Source: Pleurodeles waltl (lineage: Eukaryota; Chordata; Amphibia; Caudata; Salamandridae). From it: a DNA stretch of 64,000 nucleotides. Below, piece after piece: positions 1 to 11,744 of the stretch. Numbering within the stretch: position 1 is the first letter of the stretch; every line of letters begins with the position of its first letter. The translations under genes were made by a program, and so were the position numbers. The notes under the pieces were generated by a model, which saw nothing but the letters and a program-made list of their open reading frames with translations, had not been told where the DNA came from and did not search any database. The DNA lies in assembly GCF_031143425.1 (NCBI RefSeq), contig NC_090444.1, forward strand, positions 1,310,013,324-1,310,077,323, written 5' to 3'.

Positions 1-554
1 TACAAAATATGGCTCAGTTACTATTGAGCAACATTCCCTGGGGCCCGGGACTGTCTGTCTTGATTACACCAAATAAGACTCTAAATGTCACCAGAAAAAA
101 TGGCTTATTCATACATAAACCGAAGAAGGCTGATAGTTGGTCTCAGAAGTTACAAAGAATGTGGCATGTGGCAATGATATGAAGCCAATTCTTCTCTCTC
201 TCTAAATGGCACCTAAAGCATCTAATTTTAATTGTTGGATAAAACGTATTCATTAATTTATGGAGATAATACAAAAGCAAGCGAGAAATACCCCATCTTC
301 CTAAAATTGGTGGCCCTAAATAATTTATAACTGTATTGACTTAATTTGTCTCATTTTCTAGGTGTCACTTTAAATTCTGTCTCATTTTCCACTCTTTCAA
401 GATGATTGACTAGGAGGGTACACGCTGTCCAGCCAACAATTGCCTATACCTGCTGCCAGTTGCTTTAATCCAATACACAATCTTAACATACTAAGCTTTT
501 TCCTCCAAACATACGGTATACAAATGTAACAGATTTTTTTATTTTAAAAAGATT
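1..554. other. No recognisable feature
   Basis: AT-rich sequence with stops in all frames. I see no protein similarity, terminal repeats or tandem structure on either strand. Confidence 0.5.
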
Positions 555-1639
555 AACCTGGGGCATGGCCTAGATGGCCAAGATGTCGGGTGGACTTTGC
601 TGTGCTCCTGCTCCACCACTCCTTACTGAGGCCTTTTTGGGTGTCGGTGTGCACCGGAGGGGAAATGCCACAGTCCAGATGACTGTCTGAACCAGTGATG
701 ACCCTCTATGCTGTGGCTGAAGCCAGCATGGTGGCCCATGTGGAGTCAGCCGATGGAGCGACCTAAAGGACAACGGCTGGCTGGGATGTGGCCTTCCTTG
801 CGTGGTCCCGGCTGCACCTGACTCTCGATTTTTGCCTGCCCCCAGAGGAAGTCTGCCAAATGGGGACCAACAGCCCGTTCATAAGTGGCTGTGCAAAATC
901 CTAGCCACTGCTGTCTGACTGCGTGCCTGGAGCCAGCCCAGAGTCCCCATGTATGGCAACCTGCTGGAAGCATGAAGTAGGCCACGGCCTTGGTGGGTAA
1001 AGTGAGACCTGATTCTTGCCCAGTGGGGGCACAGCACAGTGGCACTTAAGAACTGAAAGTCGGGGTTGTCGCACAAGGCATACTGCTGGATTCTGCCTGC
1101 TGGGGCCACCTGTATTTGGGGCCTGGCCTCCCCCAGAAGATCTGGGTGGAATAATCAGTGTGTGGATATAGGGGCTGCAGCAGCAAGGCGAGAATTGCCC
1201 TAACAGTATATGCCTGATAGCCTCATGTCTTGCATCAACTCCCTCTACCTGGGCCCTAGGGGGGAACTCTTGAGACCTGCATTGGGTGGATTTTGTAGAA
1301 ACTGTCCAGGGCCATAGGTGTTGGAAGTGGAGCTGACTGCTCATGCTGCCCAAGGGGCCTGCCCCTATAGCTGGGTCCCCCCCGCCGGTGTAAGTGGGTT
1401 GGCTTTCCTATCTCCAGTCGACACAAGCAATGTATCACTGCCCAGGAAGAGCCTTGGGGAAATCCTGGTGAGCTCCAGGTGTCATCGTTTCACCTCCAGA
1501 CAGCACCATGGACTGGGACAAGGGCACAGGGGGACAAACTAAGATGGACAAATATACGGCCCTGGTGGGTGTTAAAGGACTCTTCGATGGCGCCACTGTG
1601 GTCTAATTCCCAGCGATGGGCGACAACACGGCCTTCATT

Positions 1640-2347
1640 CTACAGGCGATATGAGACTGTAAAACAACGTCGGAGGTTAACATAGGGGAGGTGGGGACAG
1701 ATGTATCCCTGCTCCGCCAGGACCTCTGTCACACAATGAAGAGAGTCTCATTGGCAGAAAAACAGATATCCAACCTCAAAGATGCAGTCAAACAGCTCTC
1801 GTCAGAGGTCGTTTGCCTGAGCAAGGATGCAAAAGGCTTGCAACACCATGTGGAGGATGCCAAAAACAGGGCTCAGTGCAACAGCCTCTGCTTTGGTGGA
1901 TTCCCAAAGGGGGCCGAGGGATTCTTGCCTCAACGTTTTCTGGAGCAGTGGCTCTGGTCCTTGATGGATGTCACCACCCTGTCCAATTGTTTTGTGATAT
2001 AGCTGGCCCACTGTTCCCTCACCCACAGGCCCCCTCCCAGGGCACTGCCCAGGCCCCTCACTGCTTGCTTCCTGAACTATAAAGACAGAGATGCCATTTT
2101 GAAGAGAGTGCAAATCGCCAAAGAGCTTCCCTACCAGTCTAGATGCATCATGATTTTTCCAGACTACACCTGCATGGTACAGACCCAGCGCAAATCGTTT
2201 GACCAAGTCAAACTTAAGTTAAGAGCCTTGAGAGTCACATATATGCTTCTGTTCCCGGCAAAATTTTGTGTGATTTATAACTCCAAGGCCTGTTTTTGGA
2301 CTCACCTAAGGAAGCCTGGACTTGGCTCACTGAGCAGAGGCCTCTGA
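1640..2347 (+). pseudogene. L1 ORF1 protein relic (Transposase_22 family)
   Basis: ORF1p is the RNA-binding chaperone of L1 ribonucleoproteins. A heptad-rich segment (LLRQDLCHTMKRVSLAEKQI onward, 1691-1870) is the coiled coil. It is followed by NRAQCNSLCFGGFPKGAEG, which matches the family's NRSRRNNLRxxGxPEGxEG signature at the start of the RRM. After a frameshift, 2099-2347 contains IMIFPDYTCMVQTQRKSF and LLFPAKFCVIYNSKACFW, typical of the C-terminal domain (FPD...; YPARLRV...). The upstream part in other frames (from ~1508) is probably the N-terminus. At least two frameshifts separate the pieces. Confidence 0.8.
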
Positions 2348-2993
2348 ATCATGGCCCGCTGGCTCAGTGGGGTTCCACAGATTCCAACCCAGACGCCACC
2401 CAAGATACTGCCAAACTAAAGCAGAAACATCAATGGAAACCCCTTGCGATGGCACCCGTGGGGACATTGTGATTTGGATGTGGCTTCGGACATGGAGGGA
2501 GAGAGTCAGCATTTAGCAATGGATTACAGTCGACCATCAACCACTGATCCTAGCACGCCCTCCACTTGGCTGCACACCGTTCGTTCATGCATGGATCTCC
2601 ACATTTAATTGCATTCCGGCACTACAGTATCCTGAAATTGATTTATTCCATGATAGATAGGAGTGGAACGGGAGACACTTCCTGACCTGTACAATTCATA
2701 CCCCCCTCATTAGATAGTTTGTTCTTCACCATGTTTGGCTTCAGCGACAGATATTTCTTCGGGGAGGGAAGTATAGGGAGGAGAGAGTTGGAGGGCTTGT
2801 TGTTTGTTCTTTATCTAATTGGTATTTGGTTCTTCTTTTCACGTTGCACACTTACACCTCAGGGCCAATACACCATGCATCCACTTCGACGAACCAACTG
2901 TAGCAGACTCATTACATGTGCACTCTCCTGGATGCAGTCACACAGCATCATGCCTGATCCCACCGTCGTTCACTCCCCTCTCTTGACAGCAAC

Positions 2994-3612
2994 ATGGCCC
3001 AGTCATATGCGGGGGCTGTTCTCCAATTTATCCAGCGTCATTCTCCCAAACTTGTGATGCTGCAGGAGACTCATCTTCAGGGTGACATCTGCCACTTCCT
3101 TGCCCGCAAAGGGTACAATAGGGTATTCCTCACGGGTTATGCCAGGGGATTAAGAGGGGCGGCCATCCTCCTGCACAAATCCTTGCCATTAGCCATAACC
3201 AAGGTTACTAGACATACCCATGGGAGATAGATCCTTCTGGAAGGCACTATGGAGGTCATCCTGCACCACACTTTCAGTGTCTCTACCACCCTGACGCTAC
3301 ACCAGCCTATGTTGAATGCCCTCAGGGACTTGGTGGCCGCATTCCAGATGGGGACGGATGATCCTAGGAGGGGACTTTATTGACATAAGTGGGCAGAGTG
3401 ACTGGTGCAGACCTGAGGGGCAGGGACCCATATGTGGCCGGGCACTGGCGGACTGGTTGCAGGGACTTGGCCTCAGTGATGCATGGCTGGTGTGGCACCC
3501 GCAAGACCCGGGCTTTGCTCATGTCTTGGCCGCACATGGCTCTTTATCCTGTTTTGATTACGAGTTTATGGTGACCGAGGAACTCTTGCAGAGAAGCCGA
3601 GTTCCATATGCC
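2994..3612 (+). pseudogene. L1 ORF2 endonuclease relic (APE-like)
   Basis: The endonuclease nicks target DNA for target-primed reverse transcription. 2994-3225 encodes HSPKLVMLQETHLQGD, the catalytic Q-E-T-H motif of APE-type endonucleases, then RGLRGAAILLHKSLP, matching the G-S-R-G-V-A-I-L-xH motif. After a frameshift, 3358-3612 gives MILGGDFIDIS (GGDFN motif) and LADWLQGLGLSDAWLVWHPQDPGF, then HGSLSCFDYEFM, the SRIDY/SDH region near the domain end. The catalytic Asn of GDFN reads Ile here, so activity is lost even apart from the frameshifts. Confidence 0.85.
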
Positions 3613-3779
3613 TAACAGTTATTTTGCTACCTACAGTTACATCACGGACTACATTCATACCACACTTCAAAGCCTCCCAAATCCCCCCACCCCCAAAAAA
3701 ACAAGATTCTCTCCAGCTCCTTAGGCAAAGGAGTGGTGTCGCAAATTTCTAAATCGCTAGTGATTCACTCCCCCATGTC

Positions 3780-4330
3780 CCTGAACTCACTGAAAGAAAG
3801 ATGGGAGAGTAATTTGGGGGAACTGGATGAAGCGAACTAGAGGGATGCCTACATGGCCCATTGTAAGTTATTGATCTCTGTGAGACTCCGTTTCATACAG
3901 TTTAAGTACATGACTCCTGATAGGATGCTGAAGGCGGGCATGGCCCCTTCTCAAGTCTGCCCTCGGTGTGAGGACCCACAAGGAGACTTCTTTCATATGG
4001 TCTGGTTATGTCCTGTAATACATGCCTTTTGGACTGTTATCTTTGCTTTGCTGTCTGCTGTAGTGGGCAGCATGGTGGATGCGAACCCCTGAATTGCACT
4101 GATTGGTACACCTGATGATATGATTGGATCTTGGGGTACAGAATGCTGGTGGGGATGGACACACTTTTAACCAAAAGAGACATCACTCGTAATTGGACCT
4201 CCCAAACAGCTCCTTCAATAACGGCCTGGACTGGTGTGGCAAATTAGAAGAAACTATTTACAAAGCTCGTGGTTGCCCCCGCAAATACAACAAAATCTGA
4301 AAAAAGTGGTGGGCCTACCATGACCTGTCG
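3780..4330 (+). pseudogene. L1 ORF2 C-terminal relic with Cys-rich zf-RVT segment
   Basis: Reads NSLKERWESNLGELDEAN, a stop, then RLRFIQFKYMTPDRMLKAG and VCPRCEDPQGDFFHMVWLCP, the C-x2-C...H...C motif seen near the C-terminus of L1 ORF2 in fish and amphibians. Downstream (4140-4310), broken by stops, are LLTKRDITRNW and the R-K-x-x-K-I-W-x-K-W-W tail. It directly follows the endonuclease relic with no RT palm between, so this LINE carries an internal deletion. Confidence 0.8.
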
Positions 4331-5280
4331 ACTTGATGACCCAGGGCTTATGGCAATGGAGGGTTTCCTCAATAATCCATCATGAGACCATGGGATGACT
4401 GTAACGTGTTGTGGGTTGCTGTTTGAGTTTGACAAGGTGATTATTTAGTTATATAATAAAGTGGTAAAGCGCTATAAAAAATAAAGCTAAACCAAAGCTA
4501 TTTACCAACATTGTTATCTAATATACCCAACTGTGCCCAGGTTTTCCATTCCATATTATATTTGAAGTGGGCAAAGGTGTAGAAACCGAAACGATTCCAT
4601 AGATTTTGTTCCCCCATTTGAAAGATGCAGGCCAAGCCTTATACAATTCTTCAATATGAGGAAATCATGGCAGTCAGCAATAAACTATTCCCTAAAAATT
4701 GCTTGTTTGCAAAAAGATAATTCTTTAATTACTTTATATGTAGGATTTTTTGGACAAATGTATTATTTTACTGAGAACTGGCAATTGAATTTCTATGTCA
4801 TCAAACAGCATGTGTTGTAGAGTTATCCAATGGCAGAGCAGCAAGTCTATCATTTAGACCAGAAACAATGTCTAAAAGTGCTGCCTGGTAATATACACAG
4901 AGTTTTGACAAAGCTAGACCCCTATATTCTTTGGTGGTTGTTCCAATCCACCCAAAGGTAATTTGTTTTGGGGATTTTGAGAGGAAGATTTAGGTACATT
5001 TAAAATAAGAGGTAAGACTGACATTTAACCAAGGAGAGTCTGCCTATTATTAAAAGAGGCAGAGCTTTCAATTTAAAAAGAAAGGTTACACACTTTAGTT
5101 ATGACAGTGGCATAGTTAAAATTAAAGAAGTCATTATAGTTTGGTGCACAATATATACCTAAATACCTAATGGAAATTATGGGATTATACCTCTGACAAA
5201 GACCCTGGATGGGAATATCCATAGAAGCATTAAATAGGAAAACCACAGATTTCTCTTAGTCAATTTTATAGTCCCCGATT

Positions 5281-5422
5281 GTTGAAATTTCTTGACTCTT
5301 TTCCAAAATTTTGAATATTAGATTTCTCTCCTCTTAAGTATACAACCAAATCATATGCATAAAGTTTTAATTTGATATGTCAGGAGCTATGAGAGAGATC
5401 TTATGCTAAGTACAAATGGCTA
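5281..5422. repeat. Left copy of ~140 bp direct repeat flanking the L1 fragment
   Basis: Begins GTTGAAATTTCTTGACTC and ends TACAAATGGCTA. It repeats at 5624-5764 with roughly 10% differences by eye. Both copies contain the antisense RT motif C region. It may be an unusually long target-site duplication or an earlier tandem duplication. Confidence 0.85.
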
Positions 5423-5623
5423 TCGCTGAAGGCAAATTAGAAGAAACCATTTACAAAGCTTGTGGTTGACCCCGCAAATACAACAAAATCTGGAAAAAGT
5501 GGTGGGCCTACCATCATCTGTCAACTTGATGACCCCGAGGGAGGGCTTATGGCACTGGGAGGTTTCGTCAATAATCCATCTTGAGACCATGGGATGACTG
5601 TAACGCATTGTGGGTTGCTGTCT
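5423..5623 (+). mobile_element. 5'-truncated L1 3' end nested in the antisense LINE
   Basis: About 200 bp nearly identical to 4230-4432, the end of the first L1 (shared stretch beginning GCAAATTAGAAGAAAC and ending GTGGGTTGCTGT). In sense it encodes the PRKYNKIWKKWWAYH tail. It interrupts the antisense RT relic and is bracketed by two ~140 bp direct repeats, so it looks like a severely 5'-truncated L1 insertion. Confidence 0.85.
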
Positions 5624-5764
5624 GTGAAATTTCTTCACTCTTCCCCAAAATATTGATTATTAGAATTCTCTGCTCTTAAGTAGACAACCAAATCATATGC
5701 ATAAAGTTTTAATTTTATATGTCAGGAGCTATGAGAGCGATCTTATCCTATGTACAAATGGCTA
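5624..5764. repeat. Right copy of ~140 bp direct repeat flanking the L1 fragment
   Basis: Partner of 5281-5422, including ACCAAATCATATGCATAAAG shared exactly. The L1 3' fragment fills the whole gap between the copies. Confidence 0.85.
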
Positions 5765-6965
5765 GAAAAGGGAAAAAACAAACTTGAGGACATCAGACAG
5801 CCTAGTTAGATCAATTGCCTGATCTTTATTCTCCCTGTTTCCCTGAATGCATTAATTGTTGGTGCTGATGCATTCACAGATAAACACCAATATAATTTGT
5901 TCAGGGAATTAAAAGGTTTCTAAAGTCCAAAAAGTGCTTTCCAATTTACAAGATCAAAAGCTTTTTCAGTGTAAAACATCAGTATAGGGGCTGGAAATCT
6001 ATTTTACAAACAATAGTCAGTAGCCTGTTGACTGACATAGACCTATTTGGCAAAAACATTTTTGATCCAGATGAATCGGGCTTGAAGAAGCTATCATATA
6101 TCTATTAATCACGTTTTTTAGAAACAACTTATAATCAGAGTTAAACAAACTGATTGGATGACAGTAGCTCTGGATTATTCACAGGTTTCTCTTCTTTCAA
6201 AATGTTAATAACAATAGCATTACCAAAGGAAGCTGGAGCTGCCTCCCCCTGAAGAATGGAATGAAACAATTTCACAAAAAAATCTTTGCAGTTCTGGGAA
6301 ATAGTTTTTATGATCCTCTGTTGGTAAACCGTCACTTCTCTCTGCTTTTTGTTCTTACAACTATTCAAGCTCACCCTAGTTTTTTGTGCAGAAAAAGGTT
6401 TGACCATGTCTGGCTTTTGCTCACTTGTCAGGTTAGGAACAGCAATCTCCCATTGGAATTCTGAAATCAAATTATGGTCAATGGGCATATCTAGCAGATA
6501 GATTGCTTTAGAGTGGTCCAAAAAGATCCTCTGTAGAACCCTGACATGAAACGGAGAGAACCTGCTCACAGGATCCTGAATACTTTTAACAAAATTTACA
6601 TTAGCCTTTGTTTTTGTTGATCAAGCTGCCACCTACCAAAATGTTTGTTCTCTTTATAAAATGTTTGATTAATACTTTAGATTCTTGTTTTGCAATTTTC
6701 AGTTCTTGTAGACTGGTCTCCATGTTCCTGGTATTGGGAGGATTAGCAACAGAAGATGCTCTTTCAACATTCTCCTTCAACAACAGGGTCATGTTGTTCC
6801 TATTGTACGCCAATCTAGCTGAGTAGGTAAATGTGTGTCCTCTCAATGCTGCCTTAAAAGCATCTAAGACAACAGAAAAAGAAGCAGACCCTAAATTAGG
6901 TTGAAAAAAGTCAGTTACAAAAACCTGTACCTATGCAACACAGTGTGATGCCATTTGCTTAGGCT

Positions 6966-9100
6966 GTGGGGGGCGGAGTTCAGATGTTGGCACACTGTGA
7001 AGGAGGGGAGGATGCAGATCCCTACTGGTGGTCTGAGTCGAGCAGCAGCAAAATGGCAGCGGAGCAGATGGGATTGATTTCTGGGCTTAGAGATATGGTC
7101 CTAACCCTTCTTGCGCACTGCTTCGACAGAGGAATTTGCAGGAGGTTGAAACTGCTTATGTCTGAGCTCATGCTCCATTTTCAATAGTGTTTTTATTTAT
7201 ACCTCCTACCTGTAGCTGTACTCATACTCAGCTTATGCATAGTTGCAGCATAAGCCTTTTATTGGAATATGTTAGCACTCTAGATGTCTTATTTTTCACA
7301 TTTGTGAGTGGTGACAGTGCTACTAGGAGGTAAGAGAAGTTGCATACAGTCCTGGGCTCTGCCTCCAGGCAGTGGAGTTTGAAACTGTACTCATGCTTGT
7401 GAGAAGAGGCATGATAAGGGGTGTGCTTTGTTCACCAGGGTGCATGTTCGGAGCCCCTTTTGGCTGAGGTCTGGACTGTGGCACTTGGAGGTTTTTGGAG
7501 GATTCAGAGGAGTGGGGGGATCTTTCTAACAGACCACACTCGAGGAGTTGGGTGGGTAGAAGGTACAGTATTTGAGTGTGGAGAGCCTGTCCCCCCCACC
7601 ACTCCCTGAGCGTGGCTTGTTGGTTTCAGAGACAAACCATTTCTTTCTATCTGGAGGGAGAAAGAGGGATATGCTGAAAGTTGGTTAGGCTGGTTTCATC
7701 AAACCGAGGGATTGATGTCTATTTGACCCTCATGGACTCTTTAGTTGCAAGGTGTTTGGTCTCCCCTCTGTCAAAATGAAACCTCAGAGCCCCCGTATTT
7801 CTTTCCGCAAGTAGCTATTACCATCTGATACTCAACTTCTCAAAAGAGTGTCTAGATTGTCACATCAGTTGGAGGTTAGTCGAACATTAGTCCACAAATT
7901 CTTGACCATCAAACAAGCATATTATTGTAGGGTACAGAGTTGAACTGCTTGACCAATTTGCTTTAGAGTATTGATCCTACAATACAAATGCGTGAAAAGA
8001 CCTCCTCACAGGGCAAACCTGATTTAGACCTCTCTCTCTGCAGCAATAATATATTTTGAGAGCACAATGGTATTTCACTTGAGACTGCAAAAAAGACAAG
8101 ACGGGGTGGTAGATAAAAATCAATTGTATCCTCTTTTTGAGATGGCTAAATGTATGGATCAACCAGGAGCCACCATTGCAGGTTTTTCATCTTCACAGGC
8201 TCCCTCCTCTGTTATGGAACTAGAAACTCAGAGTCCATTTCTGCTCCAAAATGCACCTCTTTACAGGCAGCCATTACACCCCCGAGGTCCCCCTGGAGGC
8301 TACTTCTGGGATGCCAATAATCTTGCTGTCAATTAAGCTTTAGAATAAAGATCTCTCCACAGATTTGGTGGTTTGTCACATATAATACACAATATTATTG
8401 GAAATCAGAGGTTTGAAATCTCAGAATCAGACCCTGGAGTGACAATCAACTGTGCAGTATTGAGCATAAATTAACATCTTTAACTGACAGAGTGGATATT
8501 TAGAACAAAGAGTTTCTAAATTTGGAGAACCAGAAGCAGGTGTTGCAAAAATGTACAAAAGGTTTAACAATTAAATAAATGCTTTCAAGGATAAGGAAGA
8601 AGAACAAGAAAACCACTCTTGCTGTTCTAATTTGGGAATTATTTGTATACCGGAGAATTCTAAGAAGGATGTGAGATAATTCCACTTATAGAAAGACTTG
8701 TACAGAACTATATTTTGCCGAATTTTACAGCTGATTTTATATTAATGAGGGCTCAAAGTCGTGCCACAGACTCTAAATATCCATGTACAGAGTTGGTTAA
8801 TTTCCCTGATTATCTTATTAAAGAGAAAATACTCCCTGATAACATACTTTAGAAGTCCTTTGGCTCACCAGAAGAATGTCATTTTCAGGTCTATTCAGAG
8901 ATGGCTGTCGTCCCAGATAGCAGGAGGAAGGATTTCAGAAAAAATATGGACTCTGAGCAATTGGAGCTCAGGCTTCATTGGTACAACAATCTATAAGTTG
9001 AAGGTACTTCATGGAGGTCATTTTCACGTCTTCCCAGTCGAGTTGACACAGGACTTTCTGAAAACTTTGCAAAATGGTTCAGCTGTATAACTGTTGAAGT
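6966..9100 (+). mobile_element. L1-like LINE 5' part with ORF1 relic
   Basis: The recognisable part is the ORF1 relic at 8380-9090. The 1.1-1.4 kb before it, starting at a GC-rich stretch (GGGGGCGGAG...), has no clear coding similarity and probably holds the 5' UTR and ORF1 N-terminus. No endonuclease or RT follows. The left limit is uncertain. Confidence 0.5.
8380..9090 (+). pseudogene. L1 ORF1 protein relic, frameshifted
   Basis: In shifting frames I read LTDRVDIQNKEFLNLENQKQ (coiled coil, ~8480-8540), then NHSCCSNLGIICIPENSKKD, the degenerate family signature NRSRRNNLRIxGIPEN. After 8760 come ELVNFPDYLIKEKILPDN, FQVYSEMAVVPDSRRKDFRK and LKVLHGGHFHVFPVELTQDF with FLKTL, which match the RRM and C-terminal domain through to the usual end of ORF1. 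At least three frameshifts. RNA chaperone function in the intact family. Confidence 0.65.
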
Positions 9101-9984
9101 GCGTTGGGGTGTAGGATCCATGGCAACATTTTTATTCAGATTTGTTTTGGTTGCCTTACTCTTCCTGGCTTTTTGATGTGCCGATATGTGCTGACATGTT
9201 GATCAGCCCTCCCTAATTGGCAGCTGCCTAGATTCAACCCCATGATTCCTTTTCACAGTGTGTGGGTCTCCCACCCCACGGGGGTTGTAGCTTGCACTGT
9301 CCCAAGGGAAGTGGCAGGAGAAGGGGGTGTTGAGAGAGATAATTGGAGGGTGGGCTTAGGGGGACAATGGGTGGGATATAGAAAAATATGTAGTGTGTTT
9401 TACTGATTAGACTGGTTATGGGAAGTGTTAGTGTTATGGCAATATCATAAAATGATGGATGGAGTGTTGAAACATTTCAAACACTCACCCCAAGTCACAG
9501 ATCTGGGTTTAATTCATCGTTATTTTGCCTGCCACGTCACCCCATTTTGGACCCAGCTATATGCAAATCAGTCTTGACCCTGCTCCCAATGGGATCAGTC
9601 CAGCCCGAACTGCCAAGCCAGGTCCTGCCAGGACAGGTTTCAAGCATCCTGGGACGGGGCTCAGGGTATCACCCTTCATCAGCCAGGCTAGCTTGACTGG
9701 ATGTTGAAGTCAAGTTAAATGCTCGTATTTATGACATAAACCTAAATCCTGTCCTACAGCACAGAATTTCGCACCAAACTTCTAGACCAGCTTCGACCCA
9801 GCTTGCGTGACAACATTATTACACGTCTAACTATGCCTTGAAAATGTATGTTTAAGGTAGGCAGTCTATTCACCAGCTTACCTGATTTTAGGAGGGGTTT
9901 CAATAGGATTAAAAAAGGGTTTATGAAGCAAAAGGTATCCAACTGGGCATTTCTCTATCTCTTCTGTCCGTAATTAGCAACCTC
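9101..9984. other. Unassigned; possible repeat at 9480-9715
   Basis: 9100-9480 may be the L1 inter-ORF region but shows no endonuclease. 9480-9715 (GC-richer, with CAGCTATATGCAAATCAGTC) has the look of a dispersed repeat, but there is no second copy here to prove it. Confidence 0.3.
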
Positions 9985-11458
9985 TAAATCGGTGTGTCGA
10001 TTTCCGGCGCTCGGTTGTGGATCCTCTTCGGATTGTGGGGTTTTCCGATGCCCCGGGGTCTGTGCGTGGAATCCTGGGCTTGTGGAGCGAAGTCACAAGC
10101 GCTGCTTCGTTCCGGTTCGGCTTGCAGTGAATTTTTCACAGCGGGGCAGGCTGTGCATCGTTTTCAGCAAGCTGTGCCTCAAATTTTCACCGCACAAGGA
10201 GCCAGTTGCAAGAGAGAAGTCAGTGAACAGGAGGCAAGCTCTATCCAAGCCCTTGGAGAGCACTTCTTCACCACAGCCAGGGAGCAGCACGGCAGCAGGG
10301 CAACAGCAAGGCAGCAGCCCTTCACAGAAAGCAGTCAGGTGAGTCCTTTGGGCAGCCAGGCAGTTCTTCTTGGCAGGATGCAGGTTCTGGTTCCAAGTTT
10401 CTTCTCCAGAAAGTGTCTGAGGTGGTAGGGCAGAGGCCCTGTTTTTCTACCCAAATGTGCCTTTGAAGAGGGGGAGACTTCAAAGAGTGGCTTAGAATTG
10501 CAACAGGTCCCCTTTTGAGTTTAATCCTGTTTGCCAGGGTCCCAGTAGGGGGCATGGCAGTCCTTTGTGTGAGAGCAGGCCCTCCACCCTCCCAGCCCAG
10601 GAAGACCCATTAGAAATGCAGATGTATGCAAGTGAGGCTGATTATCCTGTGTTTGGGGTGTGTCTGAGTGAATGCACAAGGAGCTGTTAACTAAACCCAG
10701 CCAGACGTGGATTGTAAGGCACAGAAAGATTTAAGTGCAGAGAAATGCTCACTTTCTAAAAGTGACATTTCTAAAATAGTAATATTAAATTCAACTTCAC
10801 CAGTCAGCAGGATTTTATATCACCATTCTGGCCATACTAAATATGACCTTCCTACTCCTTTCAGATCAGCAGCTACCACTCAAACAATATATGAGGACAG
10901 CCCCAATGTTAGCCTATGAAGGGAGCAGGCCTCACAGCAGTGCAAAAACAAATTTGGGAGTTTTACACTACCAGGACATGTAAACTATATAGGCACATTT
11001 CCTGCCTTTTGCCTACACAGCACCCTGCTCTATGCCTAGGGCATACCTTAGGGGTGTCTTATATGTTGAAAAAGGGGAGTTTTGGGCTTGGGCTTGGCAA
11101 GTACTTTTAAATGCCAAGTCGAATTGGCAGTGAAACTGAACACACAGGCCCTGCAAGGGCAGGCCTGATACAAGGTTAAGGGGCTACTTAAGTGGGTGGC
11201 ACAACCAGTGCTGCAGGCCCACTAGTAGCATTTAATCTACAGGCCCTTGGCACATATAGTGCACATTACTAAGGACTTATAAGTAAATTAAATAGTCCAA
11301 TGTTATCATATTGAAAGGGAGAGAGCATATGCACTTTAGCACTGGTTAGCAGTGGTAAAGTGCGCAGAGTCTAAAAACCAGCAAAAGCAGTGTCCAAAAA
11401 GTGGAGGGAGGCAGGCAAAAAGTTAGGGGTGACCACCCTAAGGCTGTCAGGTCTAACA
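9985..11458 (-). repeat. Truncated LTR, family A
   Basis: Same family as the complete solo LTR at 60515-62545, but inverted. Its minus-strand start is TGTTAGACCTGACAGCCTTA at 11458. Long stretches match, such as the segments around 10707-10830 and 11120-11330 against 60700-61260 reversed. The 3' half of the LTR is lost at about 9985, where the match stops. Reading frames across 9990-10430 reflect its GC-rich 3' region and look like chance. Confidence 0.75.
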
Positions 11459-11744
11459 AGGAGGTATGTTCTTTTTTTTCTAGCACACAACAAAAGGAAA
11501 AAAATTAACTGTGCTGATGTTTCAAACTATATCAGAATTAGTACAAATGAAGCACTTTTTACGTAATTCTGAAGTGGGGTGAAAACATGTATTTGAACAC
11601 GGGCAAAACACATCAATACAATAGGTGATGCACACATTATGATTTGTATGCAGAAAAACCGCATTTCGGTGCAAATTGAAATGGTCATTTGAATTGAAAT
11701 GTGTTTCTGTAATGGCAGTGTGCTATCACACCATGCTTTCTCCA

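Larger units (their letters stand above)
555..4440 (+). mobile_element. L1-like LINE, internally deleted
   Basis: A degenerate non-LTR retrotransposon in sense orientation. Its parts lie in the expected order: a GC-richer leader (about 555-1500), an ORF1 relic with coiled coil and C-terminal domain (to 2347), an endonuclease relic (2994-3612), then the ORF2 C-terminus (about 3780-4330) and a short 3' tail. The reverse transcriptase that should separate endonuclease and C-terminus is missing, a loss of roughly 2 kb. The 5' edge is a guess from the change in composition near a repeated GGCATGGCC/GATGGCC motif. The 3' edge is supported by a second copy of the tail at 5423-5623. Frameshifts and stops are frequent, so it is dead. 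Confidence 0.8.
4500..6870 (-). pseudogene. L1-like ORF2 relic (linker, RT, C-terminal part), antisense
   Basis: Reading the minus strand from 6850 downward: the endonuclease-RT linker (MRGHTFTYSARLAYNRN at 6846-6796, then LQELKIAKQE), the start of RT (ILQGEAAPASFGNAIVINIL, then NNPELLSSNQFV near 6150), PILMFYTEKAFDLVNW around 5950 (RT motif A) and LYAYDLVVYL near 5350-5400 (motif C, with the first Asp of YADD read as Tyr). Below 4990, IGTTTKEYRGLALSKLCVYYQ matches the conserved R-G-L-A-x-P region after the thumb. Many frameshifts. The motif C segment occurs twice because of the insertion at 5423-5623. Confidence 0.8.

Noticed and set aside
9994..10428. 144-codon frame resembling a frame at 61653-61925
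   Set aside because: Both are the same GC-rich part of LTR family A read through; similarity reflects shared repeat DNA, not a gene.
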